A DNA stretch of 64,000 nucleotides from the NCBI RefSeq assembly GCF_003045775.1, contig NZ_PXNS01000007.1:62001-126000 (forward strand), written 5' to 3'. Numbering within the stretch: the first letter of the stretch is position 1; every line of letters begins with the position of its first letter. Below, piece after piece: positions 8,402-18,681 of this stretch. The notes beneath the pieces are model-generated. The model did no database searches, was not told the DNA's origin, and worked only from the letters and a program-made list of their open reading frames with translations. The position numbers and the translations under genes were made by a program. This DNA is from Halomonas litopenaei (GTDB lineage Bacteria > Pseudomonadota > Gammaproteobacteria > Pseudomonadales > Halomonadaceae).

Positions 8402-9415
8402 TCAGGCGACGATGCCATGATAGGAGCGATACCAGTCCACGAATCGAGCCGCGCCCTCCTCGACCCCGATGCGCGGCTGATAGCCGGTAGCGCGATACAG
8501 TGCAGTGGTGTCGGCCCAGGTCCGAGGAACATCGCCCGGTTGCATCGGCAGGAAGTTGTACTCGGCCTTGCGCCCCAGTGCCGCCTCGATGGCGTGGATA
8601 AAGTCCATCAGCCCCACCGGGCTACCGTGTCCGATGTTGTAAAGCGCGTAGGGTGCACTGCTGCGATCCGGTGAGTCGTCGACCACGCCGGCGTCGGGGT
8701 CCGCGCTGGGGACCACTTCCAGCAAGCGCACGATGCCCTCGACGATGTCGTCCACATAGGTAAAGTCCCGCGACATCTCCCCGTGGTTGTAGACGTCGAT
8801 CGGACGACCTTCGAGGATCGCCTTGGTGAACAGGAACATCGCCATGTCCGGTCGCCCCCAGGGGCCATAGACGGTGAAGAACCTGAGTCCGGTGGTCGGC
8901 AGTCCATACAGGTGGGAGTAGGTGTGCGCCATCAGCTCGTTGGCCTTCTTGGTCGCGGCGTAGAGGCTGACAGGATGGTCGACATTGTCGCGTGTGGCGA
9001 AGGGCACCACCTGATTCATGCCGTAGACAGAGCTGGACGAGGCATAGAGCAGGTGCTCTACCTGCTGGTGCCGGCATCCTTCGAGCACATTGAGATGCCC
9101 CACCAGGTTGGCATCCACGTAGGCGTGGGGATGGGTCAAGGAGTACCTTACCCCCGCCTGTGCCGCCAGGTGCACGACACGATCGAAGCGCTCGTCGGCA
9201 AACAGCCGGTCGACACCCTCGCGATCGGCCAGATCCAGCCGCACGAAACGCACGTTCTGCAGCTTTTCGAGACGTGCCAGCCGTGCTTTCTTCAAGGACA
9301 CGTCGTAGTAGTCATTGAGGTTGTCCACACCGACCACCTCAAGCCCGTCACGGGCCAGACGTGCGGCCAGCGTCGAGCCGATGAACCCTGCCATCCCGGT
9401 AACAAGCACCTTCAT
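8402..9415 (-). CDS. UDP-glucuronate 4-epimerase (extended SDR)
   Basis: 337 residues. GMAGFIGSTLA (residues 7-17) is the NAD Rossmann motif, NLNDYYDVSLKKARL (32-46) is typical of UDP-GlcA epimerases rather than UDP-Glc epimerases, and SLYAATKKANE contains the catalytic Tyr152-x3-Lys156. FFTVYGPWGRPDMA follows. The reaction interconverts UDP-glucuronate and UDP-galacturonate in the cytoplasm, a precursor for the surface polysaccharide. The frame extends 35 codons upstream, but the ATG at 9415 has a GGGAG/AGGGAA Shine-Dalgarno and gives the standard N-terminus. It leads the two-gene operon with the ligase and is divergent from the dehydratase gene. Confidence 0.9.
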   Translation of the reverse strand: MKVLVTGMAGFIGSTLAARLARDGLEVVGVDNLNDYYDVSLKKARLARLEKLQNVRFVRLDLADREGVDRLFADERFDRVVHLAAQAGVRYSLTHPHAYVDANLVGHLNVLEGCRHQQVEHLLYASSSSVYGMNQVVPFATRDNVDHPVSLYAATKKANELMAHTYSHLYGLPTTGLRFFTVYGPWGRPDMAMFLFTKAILEGRPIDVYNHGEMSRDFTYVDDIVEGIVRLLEVVPSADPDAGVVDDSPDRSSAPYALYNIGHGSPVGLMDFIHAIEAALGRKAEYNFLPMQPGDVPRTWADTTALYRATGYQPRIGVEEGAARFVDWYRSYHGIVA

Positions 9416-10015
9416 CTGTTCCCTACTCCCATGGTGCTGGCAAGATCCGTCCACGGCACTCTCGCCACGTTTGACCGCCGTACTGTAGACGCCCTGAACC
9501 GAACACCAACAGGGCACCACTAGTCCGACGACTGGTCAATATCTAATGCTCTACGGCAAAGTCTCTAATAATATTTGCCGTATCAATCAACCGCGTTTCT
9601 CCTCCCACCAACAGACTACAACTGCACACTTTTTAACTTCCTGCACAGTAAATCTTACGAAACCCCTGCATACCCGCCATTATCAACACCTTTGCATTGA
9701 CTTCAATGGAGGAGGAGCACATTTCCCTTGGACATCTAAGAATTTCGCCGCCATGACGTGACTCATTTCATACCCTCACATCATACGCACACCACTAATT
9801 TCACGCATGAAAATGACTTTTCTAAATCTCGTTAACCAATTATCAAAACCATCAACCAATGGGAGTTTTTTGACGCTGGTGAAATATTTCAATGCAGATA
9901 TGATGCAGGAAAGGAATAGCACGTCGCAAAGCCAATCCAGACAACGAGGAAACAGAACAGTCGTCCAAACAAAATCCTAAAATATGGACGATTTTCCAAG
10001 CAGGGGATCCCTACC
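9416..10015. other. AT-rich divergent control region
   Basis: Six hundred bases without a credible gene. From about 9540 GC falls to around 40 percent, against about 65 percent in the neighbours. Besides the dyad listed separately at 9552-9582, TCGTCCA (9961-9967) and TGGACGA (9985-9991) form a 7-bp inverted repeat 25 bases before the dehydratase start. Such AT-rich upstream stretches are typical targets of xenogeneic silencers. No ops element was found here. Confidence 0.6.
9552..9582. promoter_or_regulatory. 31-bp dyad, possible operator
   Basis: TACGGCAAA at 9552-9560 and its exact reverse complement TTTGCCGTA at 9574-9582, with a 13-base AT-rich spacer. Nine perfect pairs are unusual for such a region. 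It could be an operator for either divergent unit; no T-run follows, so termination is unlikely. Confidence 0.5.
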
Positions 10016-11995
10016 ATGGGCAACATGATCGAAGCCGCCTTGCGACTCCCTCGTCGCAAGAAAAGGATATTTCAGCTCGTCGCCGATATCATGCTTATCG
10101 AGACCAGCCTCGTCGTATCCATGGCTATCAACGGGCTTTTTGGCGCTTTTGTGCGCGCCCCTTCCGCCTACGCCTTGAACGTACTTGTCACGGCGATATC
10201 CCTGGTCGTCTTTATCAAGCTAGGCCTCTATCGCGCCGTACTCAGATACGTCGGAAGCCGCGCTATCGTGACCCTGTTCATTGGCGTCGCCACCTCGACG
10301 CTGGTGCTTGACCTGCTTGGCCGCGCGATATTCTCCCCGCTTCCTGCAGGTGTCCTTTTCGACTATTTCTTGCTCAGCCTGCTGCTGACCGGCGGCACGC
10401 GTTTTGCCCTGAGAAGCCTCTACCAGCATCGTCTGATGAAGGACAAGCCCAGGGTGCTTATCTATGGTGCGGGCTCTGCAGGCTGCAAGCTGGTGGCCTC
10501 TCTTCGCCAGGGAAGTGACTACCTCCCGGTGGCCTTCGTCGATGACTGGCGCGGCATGGAGGGTACCCATGTCGAAGGTCTCGAGGTCCACTCTCCTCGT
10601 CATATTGCAGAGCTGGTCGAGCGCCTAAACATCGAAAAGATCCTGCTCGCCATTCCCAGTGCCAGACGCAGACGTCGCCAGGAGATAGTGGCGTCACTGG
10701 AACCCCTCAATATCACGATCCAGACCATTCCACGCCTGGATGATGTGGTGCAGGGCAGAGCGAAGATCGAAGATATTCGTGACGTCAGTGTCGAAGAACT
10801 GCTGGGCCGTGACCCGGTCCCCCCGCGACAGGATCTGATGGACGCCAATATCCGCGACCAGGTGGTCATGGTGACCGGTGCCGGCGGCTCGATCGGGTCG
10901 GAATTGTGCCGACAGATACTGGCTCAACGTCCACGCCAACTGCTGCTCTTCGATAGCTGCGAGTACTCGCTGTACCAGATCGAACAGGAGCTTCTGGGGT
11001 TCCTGGACAGCCTGAGCCTTGCTGTTGAGCTGAAGCCATTTCTCGGCACGATCCAGGATCAGAAGCGTCTTCGCATCATCCTGCAGGGCTTCAAGGTGGA
11101 CACCATCTACCATGCCGCCGCCTACAAGCATGTGCCCATGGTCGAGCACAACATGGTCGAAAGCCTCAAGAACAATACCTTTGGCACCCTGGCCGCTGCG
11201 CGAGCGGCCATCGACAGTGGGGTATCGACCTTTGTGCTGATTTCCAGCGACAAGGCGGTGCGCCCCACCAACGTCATGGGCACCAGCAAGCGCCTCGCCG
11301 AGCTGGTCTGTCAGGCGCTGGCAGAGCAATCGTCGACTACCCGCTTCTGCATGGTGCGCTTCGGCAACGTGCTGGGTTCTTCCGGCTCGGTGATTCCCCT
11401 GTTCCGGCGCCAGATTCAACAAGGTGGCCCGGTCACCGTGACCCATCCCGAGATCACCCGCTACTTCATGACCATCCCGGAAGCGGCGCAACTGGTCATA
11501 CAGGCAGGCGCCATGGGCCAGGGGGGAGACGTGTTCGTGCTGGACATGGGGCAACCGGTGAAGATTCTCGATCTCGCCAGGCAGATGATTCGGCTGTCGG
11601 GACTGGAGCCTCGCACGGCCGACAACCCCCATGGCGAGATCGACATCGTCTTCACCCAACTACGTCCCGGCGAAAAGCTCTACGAGGAGTTGCTGATCGG
11701 ACAGAACGACCAGCCCTCGGAGCACCCTCGGATCATGACCGCCAACGAAGGCTACTGGTCCTGGTCGCAACTGGCTCCCTACCTGGAGCAACTGCGCTCG
11801 GCACTGGACAGCGCTGAACTCGAGCGCGTGAGGGAACTGCTGCGTCTGCCGCCTACCGGTTACAGCCCCACTGGGGGTATCGCCGATCTTGTCTGGCGCC
11901 AGCACATGGCCCAGCCGCCCTCTCCGACACGACGACTCGCTGGCGCCGCAGACCCCAATCCTGCCCCCCTTGCGCTTGCGGCAAAGCCACTCTAG
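10016..11995 (+). CDS. Membrane-bound UDP-HexNAc 4,6-dehydratase (WbpM/PglF/CapD family)
   Basis: 659 residues: four N-terminal membrane helices (about 20-135), a CoA-binding-like Rossmann domain (VLIYGAGSAG, 147-156) and a catalytic SDR domain with VTGAGGSIGSE at 286-296. The catalytic segment SSDKAVRPTNVMGTSKR (410-426) has Met421 in place of the usual SDR Tyr, the pattern of inverting and retaining UDP-GlcNAc 4,6-dehydratases of this family. It would make a UDP-4-keto-6-deoxy-HexNAc, precursor of QuiNAc, FucNAc or 4-amino sugars. AGGGGA precedes the ATG. It forms a rightward pair with the dehydrogenase gene, convergent with the DegT aminotransferase, which could use its product. Confidence 0.92.
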   Translation: MGNMIEAALRLPRRKKRIFQLVADIMLIETSLVVSMAINGLFGAFVRAPSAYALNVLVTAISLVVFIKLGLYRAVLRYVGSRAIVTLFIGVATSTLVLDLLGRAIFSPLPAGVLFDYFLLSLLLTGGTRFALRSLYQHRLMKDKPRVLIYGAGSAGCKLVASLRQGSDYLPVAFVDDWRGMEGTHVEGLEVHSPRHIAELVERLNIEKILLAIPSARRRRRQEIVASLEPLNITIQTIPRLDDVVQGRAKIEDIRDVSVEELLGRDPVPPRQDLMDANIRDQVVMVTGAGGSIGSELCRQILAQRPRQLLLFDSCEYSLYQIEQELLGFLDSLSLAVELKPFLGTIQDQKRLRIILQGFKVDTIYHAAAYKHVPMVEHNMVESLKNNTFGTLAAARAAIDSGVSTFVLISSDKAVRPTNVMGTSKRLAELVCQALAEQSSTTRFCMVRFGNVLGSSGSVIPLFRRQIQQGGPVTVTHPEITRYFMTIPEAAQLVIQAGAMGQGGDVFVLDMGQPVKILDLARQMIRLSGLEPRTADNPHGEIDIVFTQLRPGEKLYEELLIGQNDQPSEHPRIMTANEGYWSWSQLAPYLEQLRSALDSAELERVRELLRLPPTGYSPTGGIADLVWRQHMAQPPSPTRRLAGAADPNPAPLALAAKPL

Positions 11996-12031
11996 CGCCG
12001 ATCCCCCAGGTTCTGCTGACACGAGGCCCCC

Positions 12032-13308
<1,277 letters not shown>

Positions 13309-13318
<10 letters not shown>

Positions 13319-13433
13319 CCTTTGTAGCTGCGCCTGGGGACATCTGTATCTGCGCCTCTAGCATCCTTAGCTACGCCTGGGCATCTGTATCGGCGCCTCT
13401 AGCGTCCGTAGCCACGCCTGGGGCATCTGCAGC
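13309..13433. repeat. Tandem triplication of the dehydrogenase gene's 3' end, 41-43 bp units
   Basis: Units begin with GCGCCTCTAGC at 13309, 13352 and 13393. The first unit contains the real stop codon (CTC TAG) at 13316-13318; the other two repeat it downstream with substitutions. Each unit continues through GTAGC, CGCCTGGG and CATCTG. A pyrimidine-rich tract (CCTTCC repeats) follows at about 13444-13475. Confidence 0.85.
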
Positions 13434-13547
13434 GGCCATCGCCTTGCCTCCCTTCCTCCCTTCCTTCCTTCCGCTGCCGCCTGGCCAATCGCTGCGGCGG
13501 TGCAGGCGCAATAGGTGCCCGGCAGACAGCGAAATTGGTACCCCAGA

Positions 13548-13592
13548 AACGCAATGGGCAGGACCCGAAGGCCCTGCCCATTGCGGTTTTTC
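13548..13592. terminator. Bidirectional terminator between the dehydrogenase and aminotransferase genes
   Basis: CGCAATGGGCAGG (13550-13562) and CCTGCCCATTGCG (13573-13585) form a perfect 13-bp stem; AAA precedes and TTTTT follows, so it can stop both convergent transcripts, including the end of the long wza operon. Confidence 0.9.
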
Positions 13593-13670
13593 CAGAGGCG
13601 TAGCCGCGGCCACGCTCAACAGGTTCCACAGGCTCAACAGACTGACGTCGACAGCCCCACAGCGACAACG

Positions 13671-14864
13671 TCACTCGGGACAGAGTGCAGGCTGCGTTGC
13701 CCGCGCCATGACCTCCTCGAGCACCCGACAGGTCTTGTCCATCTGTTCCTCGGTCAGGGTCGGATGGATCAGCAGCATCAGGCTGGTCTCTCCCAGTTCC
13801 CTGGCCACCGGCAACGGCCGCGACGGGCGCCAGGGAGTGTTGTCGAAGGCGCGTTCCCGGTAGACCTCGGAGCAGCTGCCACTGAAACAGGGCACTCCCT
13901 GGGCATTGAGACACTGCATGATGGCGTCGCGGCTCCAGCCCTCGGCCAGGCGTTCGGGACGGACAAACACATAGGCCTTGTAGCCGGCATGGACGATGTG
14001 TTCGGGCGGACGCGGAGCCCGCAGTCCCGGACAGCGATCTGCGGCGTCGAGAATGGCGTAAAGATTGGCGCGGCGGCGCTGACTCCACTGAGCCATGCGC
14101 GCGAGCTGGCGTCTTCCCAGCACCGCCTGCATCTCGGTCATCCGCCAATTGGTACCGAAACTGTCGTGCAGCCAGCGGAACCCCGGCGGGTGGACCCGCT
14201 CATGGACCGCTTCCCAGCTCTTGCCGTGGTCCTTGTAGGCCCACATACGCCGGTGCAGCCCAGGGTCGTCGGTGGTGACCATGCCCCCTTCCCCGCCGGT
14301 GGTCATGATCTTGTCCTGACAGAATGACCAGGCCGCCACATCACCGAAGGTGCCGACGCTGCGGCCACGATAGCGCGCACCGTGTGCCTGGGCGCAGTCC
14401 TCGATGATCGAAAGACCAAAGGTCTGCGCCAGTTCACCGAGGGCATCCATGTCACAGGGCCAGCCCGCCAGATGGACGGCGACGATGGCGCGGGTGCGTG
14501 GGCTCAGGCACTCCTCGACGCTGGCGACCGACAGGTTCTGAGAGTCACGCTCGATGTCGGCAAACACCGGGGTAGCGCCCGCATTGACGATGGCCGACAC
14601 CGACGCCAGGAAGGTCCTGGGGGTCACGATCACCTCATGCCCTGGTCCGATATCCAGGGCATGCAGCGCCAGATCCAGCGCCAGGGTGCCGTTGGCTACG
14701 GCGACAGCGTGGTGGGCGCCTGTCCAGGCGGCGAATTCGCGCTCGAACTCGCGGCCCTCGTCGCCGGTCCAGTAGTTGACGCGTTGACTCAGCAGCACGT
14801 GCGATACCGCCTCGGCGTCGCCTTCATCGAAGCAGGGCCAGGGTGCGAAGGGGCCATTGAGCAT
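13671..14864 (-). CDS. DegT/DnrJ/EryC1/StrS sugar aminotransferase
   Basis: 397 residues of the PLP-dependent sugar aminotransferase family. ANGTLALDLALHAL (58-71), EVIVTPRTFLASVSAI and VAVHLAGWPCDM are the cofactor-binding signatures, IEDCAQAHGARYRG contains the Asp contacting the PLP ring, and SFCQDKIMTTGGEGG carries the Schiff-base Lys185. It transfers an amino group, usually from glutamate, to a nucleotide-linked keto sugar. The dehydratase at 10016 would supply such a 4-keto-6-deoxy sugar, so a UDP-4-amino-4,6-dideoxy-HexNAc is a reasonable product (inference). It is the last gene of the leftward run, cut off from the glycosyltransferase before it by repeat copy B. Confidence 0.9.
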   Translation of the reverse strand: MLNGPFAPWPCFDEGDAEAVSHVLLSQRVNYWTGDEGREFEREFAAWTGAHHAVAVANGTLALDLALHALDIGPGHEVIVTPRTFLASVSAIVNAGATPVFADIERDSQNLSVASVEECLSPRTRAIVAVHLAGWPCDMDALGELAQTFGLSIIEDCAQAHGARYRGRSVGTFGDVAAWSFCQDKIMTTGGEGGMVTTDDPGLHRRMWAYKDHGKSWEAVHERVHPPGFRWLHDSFGTNWRMTEMQAVLGRRQLARMAQWSQRRRANLYAILDAADRCPGLRAPRPPEHIVHAGYKAYVFVRPERLAEGWSRDAIMQCLNAQGVPCFSGSCSEVYRERAFDNTPWRPSRPLPVARELGETSLMLLIHPTLTEEQMDKTCRVLEEVMARATQPALCPE

Positions 14865-14905
14865 AGGGGCTTCTCTCTACGGAGGTCTTGTCGGGGTACC
14901 ACCGG

Positions 14906-15053
14906 CTAGGGCTTGTCTGAAAAGTGCCTACGCTCGGTAATACGGCGTTAAAAATCGGATCAACATGCTCATTTACACCCTGTAAACTGCGCTGTCTCAC
15001 CGATTTTTGCCTTGTCTAACCTTCGCTCGCCGACTTTTCGGACAGAGCCTAAG
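14906..15053 (-). repeat. MITE-like repeat, copy B (inverted relative to copy A)
   Basis: About 148 bp, nearly identical to the reverse complement of 4215-4377. It starts CTAGGGCTTGTCTGAAAAG and ends CTTTTCGGACAGAGCCTAAG. Relative to copy A it lacks about 15 bases in the middle, where A has the GGCTGG/CCAGCC hairpin. It separates the DegT gene from the upstream glycosyltransferase gene, inside the presumed long operon. Confidence 0.85.
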
Positions 15054-15104
15054 GAGATGGGACGCTATCGTAAACTCGCTCCCACTCAGCGCACGTGGCG
15101 TGAC

Positions 15105-16340
15105 TCATGGTCGAGTCGATGGTCCAGAAGCTGGTTCGGAAACTGTTTCGGAAACTGGTTCGGACGATGCTTCAGAGGACGGTGCAGACGGCAGACTACC
15201 AACCTGCGCCGGAAGGCCGATCCGCTGGTACAACTGACGATACTGCTCAACCACCTGAGCAAGACCGAACTCGCTCACGATGCGCTCTCTTGCCTCTCGT
15301 CCCCGTTCCCGGCGCCTGTCGGCAGGTTCGTTCAAGGCTTCCAGCAAGGCCCGGGCGAGGGCCTGGCTATCTCGTGGTGGCACGATGCGTCCGCTGGTAC
15401 CGAGGATGTAGTCGCTGTCACCGACGTCGGTCGCCACACAGCTCAGTTCGCAGGCCATGGCCTCCGCAAGGGCATTGGGGAAGGCCTCGAGCCATGAACT
15501 CTGACAGAACACATCCATCGCCTGCATCAGCTCGCCCACGTCGTCTCGCTCACCCGTCAGCAAGAAGCGCGAGCGGTACTCGTCCGGCACGATGCCCGCC
15601 AGCTCCGGCGCATCGAAATCGACGCCACGACCGACCACCAGAAAGCGCGCCAGAGGCATTCGTTCGGCGACGGTGACGCAGGCCCGCAACAGATTGGGAT
15701 GATCCTTGATCGGGTGGCATCGGGCCACATGCCCCACCACCCATTGTTCATCGTTAAAGCCCAGACGCTTCCGCACGTGTTGCCGGCTGGCCGAATCCGG
15801 CGCCACGGCGGCGGTATCGAAGCCGTTGGGAATGACCAGTGCTGCGTCATCGCGGAAGCCGAAGTCGCGATGTTGCCGCCGAGACAGGCGACTATTGAAG
15901 ACGATCGCCCCGGGCCCGCCCGAGAGCCGTCGGTTGGCGCGAATGGCCCACCGGGTCAATGGTTTGTGGCGCTCGATCTGGTACAGGCACTGGCGCACGT
16001 TCCAGCTCACCGCCGGCCGCTGGCGGCACAGGCGAGCCGCCATGCTGGCCATGAGGTTGCCGTGGTACATCCAGCCCTGAATGACGTCAGGGGCGAAACG
16101 TCGCACCAGAGCACCCAGACGAGGCAGGGTCCAGGGCGCGGGAATTCCCTGGCGCATGCCAAGGGCATGGACCTCGATGCCCAGCTCGCGAATACGTGGC
16201 CCGTAGCTACCCTCGTCCATCAGGGCGATCACTGCGACCTCGTCCGGGGCACTGACGCCTGCGGCCAGCAGATTGTAGAGATTTCGCTCCGCGCCACCGG
16301 TACCGAGTCCGGTGATGACATGAAGTACGCGCACAGACAT
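15105..16340 (-). CDS. GT4-family glycosyltransferase
   Basis: 411 residues, GT-B fold. VLHVITGLGTGGAERNLYNLL is the N-terminal donor-domain loop typical of GT4; the C-terminal half has VVGHVARCHPIKDHPNLLRA, VVGRGVDFD and the donor-binding ESWLEAFPNALAEAMACE variant (SSWLEAFPNALAEAMA). It probably adds one sugar of the repeat unit at the cytoplasmic face. An in-frame ATG four codons upstream (16352) sits on the AGG; the ATG at 16340 has AGGA about ten bases before it. The last 20 or so residues (PSSEASSEPVSETVSEPASG) come from a 12-bp tandem repeat and look like a recent extension. Donor and acceptor unknown. Confidence 0.85.
   Translation of the reverse strand: MSVRVLHVITGLGTGGAERNLYNLLAAGVSAPDEVAVIALMDEGSYGPRIRELGIEVHALGMRQGIPAPWTLPRLGALVRRFAPDVIQGWMYHGNLMASMAARLCRQRPAVSWNVRQCLYQIERHKPLTRWAIRANRRLSGGPGAIVFNSRLSRRQHRDFGFRDDAALVIPNGFDTAAVAPDSASRQHVRKRLGFNDEQWVVGHVARCHPIKDHPNLLRACVTVAERMPLARFLVVGRGVDFDAPELAGIVPDEYRSRFLLTGERDDVGELMQAMDVFCQSSWLEAFPNALAEAMACELSCVATDVGDSDYILGTSGRIVPPRDSQALARALLEALNEPADRRRERGREARERIVSEFGLAQVVEQYRQLYQRIGLPAQVGSLPSAPSSEASSEPVSETVSEPASGPSTRP
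15119..15178. repeat. 12-bp tandem repeat encoding the glycosyltransferase C-terminus
   Basis: Units at 15119 (ATGGTCCAGAAG), 15131 (CTGGTTCGGAAA), 15143 (CTGTTTCGGAAA), 15155 (CTGGTTCGGACG) and 15167 (ATGCTTCAGAGG). In frame on the minus strand they encode four-residue units of the type xVSE/xSSE. Confidence 0.85.
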
Positions 16341-16482
16341 GGGCAGACACATCCTGTGATGGGCAAGAAAGCGACAACAACGCAGTCGCTCAGGGAAAAC
16401 GCAGAGGTGCCACGGAAATGGCGGTGGCCGAGATTTGCCGCGGATGGCCCGAGCACAGAGCCTTGCGCAGGCGCACCAGAAC

Positions 16483-17643
16483 TCAGCCCTGCGACGCCAT
16501 CGACGATACGCCGCTGTTCAGGCGAACAAGGTAGCGCTCGACGGCCAGTTCGGCGCCAAAATCGGCGGCGCGCTGGTGAACCGGTGGATGCTCGTCACGC
16601 GCCAGCACTTCGTCGAGCGCGTCTGCAAGCGCTTCGCTGTCGCCCATGGGAATCAGCCGCCCCCAGCGCCCGCCCTCGAGAATTTCCTGAGGGCCCGAGG
16701 GGCAGTCAGTCGCTACCACCGGGGTGCCGCAGGCCATCGCCTGGATCAGCACGCTAGGCAACCCCTCGGCGTAGGACGACAACGCGAAGACCCGGGCCTT
16801 GCGCATATACACAAAAGGATTGTCGACGAACCCGGGCAGCGATACGGCGTCGGCCACCCCGAGGCGATGCGCCTGGTCAAGCAGCGTGTCTCGCAGCGGT
16901 CCTTCGCCGAGAATCGTCAGTCGCACCTCTCGGTGCTCATGGCGCTGACGCAGTCGTGCCAGAGCGTCGATCAGCACGTCGAACCCCTTCTGCTCGATCA
17001 AGCGTCCCACCGCGACGATGCCGACTTCGCCGATATCCTCCACCGACGACTCGGCGAGCTGCACCAGCCGCTTGTCGACGATGGGATTGAAGATGACCTC
17101 GATCCGCGAAGGGGCCAGCGCCAGGCCTCTGGCCAGGTCATCGGCGACACCTTGGGAGACCGCTACCACGGCATCGGCTCGCAGATAGGCATGGCGCATC
17201 AGCCGCCGCATCACCCGGGCATTGAAGCCGGTGTTTCTGGCGGTCACTGCAAAATAGTTGGTGTGCTCGGTCACCACCAGTCGACAGTCGAGGCGGGCCA
17301 GCGCCCGCGCCGCCACCGCCACCACGTTGGCGTGGCCCATCGCCGACAACAGGGCAGCGGGCCGTTCGCGCTTCAGATAGCGCACCAGCGCAGGCAGACT
17401 GCTGGCGACCCTGGAGGCGCCCAGGCTGAAGTGGCGGATGCCGGGGGCGATTTCCGCCTGGTAGACGTTCTCGTCGCTGGCGGTCACCAGGTCGACCTCA
17501 TGACCGGCCGCGACGAAGCCATTGGCGAGCAGCACCATGACCCGCTCCGCGCCGCCGCCCCGCAGCGACGGCAGAAACAAGGCAATCTTTTGCATAGGAC
17601 TTCGAATAGCGCTTCGAACAGGGCTGCGAACAGGGCTTTGCAT
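16483..17643 (-). CDS. GT4-family glycosyltransferase (EpsD/Cps-like)
   Basis: 386 residues. IALFLPSLRGGGAERVMVLLANGF is a classical GT4 N-terminus; the C-terminal domain has VGIVAVGRLIEQKGFDVLIDAL, LTILGEGPLRD and the donor-site SYAEGLPSVLIQAMACGTPVVATDCPSGP with its EGLPSVLIQAMA glutamate. The core protein would start at the ATG at 17595 (MQKIALF), but that codon has no Shine-Dalgarno. The ATG at 17643 follows AAAGGAAAAGGACGCC, so translation probably starts there, adding MQSPVRSPVRSAIRSP, encoded by a 12-bp tandem repeat. Specificity unknown. Confidence 0.85.
   Translation of the reverse strand: MQSPVRSPVRSAIRSPMQKIALFLPSLRGGGAERVMVLLANGFVAAGHEVDLVTASDENVYQAEIAPGIRHFSLGASRVASSLPALVRYLKRERPAALLSAMGHANVVAVAARALARLDCRLVVTEHTNYFAVTARNTGFNARVMRRLMRHAYLRADAVVAVSQGVADDLARGLALAPSRIEVIFNPIVDKRLVQLAESSVEDIGEVGIVAVGRLIEQKGFDVLIDALARLRQRHEHREVRLTILGEGPLRDTLLDQAHRLGVADAVSLPGFVDNPFVYMRKARVFALSSYAEGLPSVLIQAMACGTPVVATDCPSGPQEILEGGRWGRLIPMGDSEALADALDEVLARDEHPPVHQRAADFGAELAVERYLVRLNSGVSSMASQG
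17596..17640. repeat. 12-bp tandem repeat at a glycosyltransferase N-terminus
   Basis: On the minus strand AGCCCTGTTCGC, AGCCCTGTTCGA, AGCGCTATTCGA and a partial AGTCCT follow each other, between two ATGCAAA stretches. The array lies between a good Shine-Dalgarno and the conserved start, adding SPVR-type units in frame. Confidence 0.85.
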
Positions 17644-17727
17644 GGCGTCCTTTTCCTTTGCTCTTCGTTCGAGCATGACCAATGGTCGGGCGGGCTTGAA
17701 CGAGCACGATGGCGTCTCAAGGGAGAC

Positions 17728-18651
17728 TTAACGCTGCATCGCGCCCGATCGGGAGCCCAGGCGTCGCAACCTGAGCGCCAACATCAACAGCGCGGAGGCA
17801 GCTCCGATCAGCACTGGGTGACTGGCCAATCGAAATAGCGCGAGATCCCGCCGCTCGCGCCAGTTTCCAGGGGTGAATATCTCCACCTGAAAGCGGCAGG
17901 CGGTAAGGTCTCGTCTGCTCAGGCTGGACAACCACTGGCGTCGGGAAAAGGCGTTGCGATGATGGTCCTGACACAGGTAGCGCTTGACCACGTAACGACT
18001 GGCATCCAGATTGGCGCTGGAGCTCATGCGGCCCTGGCGCGTCACGTCCATGACTGCGGTCGGCTGCGGGTCGAACAGTAGACGCTCGCCCTGGTGAAAG
18101 GCGCGAATGGCGAAGACCCAGTCCTGGTGCTTGCGCGTCGCGTCATCGAAGCGCGTCCCCTGCCAAAAGGCCTTGCACAGCGACAGGGTGGAAGAACGCA
18201 CGTCTCCACGCTCCACGAACAGGTAGTGACGCATGTCGCCGCCGCGGTAGGCCGGAAGTCGCGACGCGCTCAGGCGGGAGGCGTCGGCGAGGCGCGCGAG
18301 ATAGTTACCAAAGATGACGCCGGCGCCGCTATCGCGGTGCATGGCCATGCGGCGCTTGAGTGCCCCTGGTGCCAGTGCATCATCGGAGTCCAGAAAGAAG
18401 ACGAAAGCCCCACGGCTCTCCTCGAGTCCCCGGTTGCGGGACACGGCGGCGTTGGACCTGGCAGGCTTCTCGATCAGCCTGACGGCTTCGTATCGCTGCA
18501 CCAGCCGCGAGAGCGCCTCACGATCATCCGAACAGTCGTCCACCAGCAGGATCTCGTGGCTCAACCCTTCGGTCTGGCTTACCACGGACAGCAGGGCTCG
18601 CTCGACGAAAGCGGCGCTATTGTAGGTCGGTATCACCACCGAGACCTGCAT
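17728..18651 (-). CDS. GT2-family glycosyltransferase
   Basis: 307 residues, GT-A fold. SVVIPTYNSAAFVERALLSVVSQT (4-27) and ILLVDDCSDD form the nucleotide-binding half, AAVSRNRGLEESRGAFVFFLDSDDAL gives the metal-binding DSDD, and TRKHQDWVFAIRAF contains the probable catalytic base region (QDW). A short hydrophobic stretch near the C-terminus (VLIGAASALLMLALRL) may anchor it to the membrane. AGGAGG precedes the ATG. It lies between the GT4 at 16483 and the ATP-grasp gene at 18682, spaced by tens of bases, so is probably co-transcribed. Donor and acceptor cannot be inferred. Confidence 0.87.
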   Translation of the reverse strand: MQVSVVIPTYNSAAFVERALLSVVSQTEGLSHEILLVDDCSDDREALSRLVQRYEAVRLIEKPARSNAAVSRNRGLEESRGAFVFFLDSDDALAPGALKRRMAMHRDSGAGVIFGNYLARLADASRLSASRLPAYRGGDMRHYLFVERGDVRSSTLSLCKAFWQGTRFDDATRKHQDWVFAIRAFHQGERLLFDPQPTAVMDVTRQGRMSSSANLDASRYVVKRYLCQDHHRNAFSRRQWLSSLSRRDLTACRFQVEIFTPGNWRERRDLALFRLASHPVLIGAASALLMLALRLRRLGSRSGAMQR

Positions 18652-18681
18652 AGGTTTCCCTCCTGACGGTTCGGCCCTGAC

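Noticed and set aside
9416..10015. ops element before the dehydratase operon
   Set aside because: GGCGGTAG does not occur on the plus strand here; only the wza leader has it.
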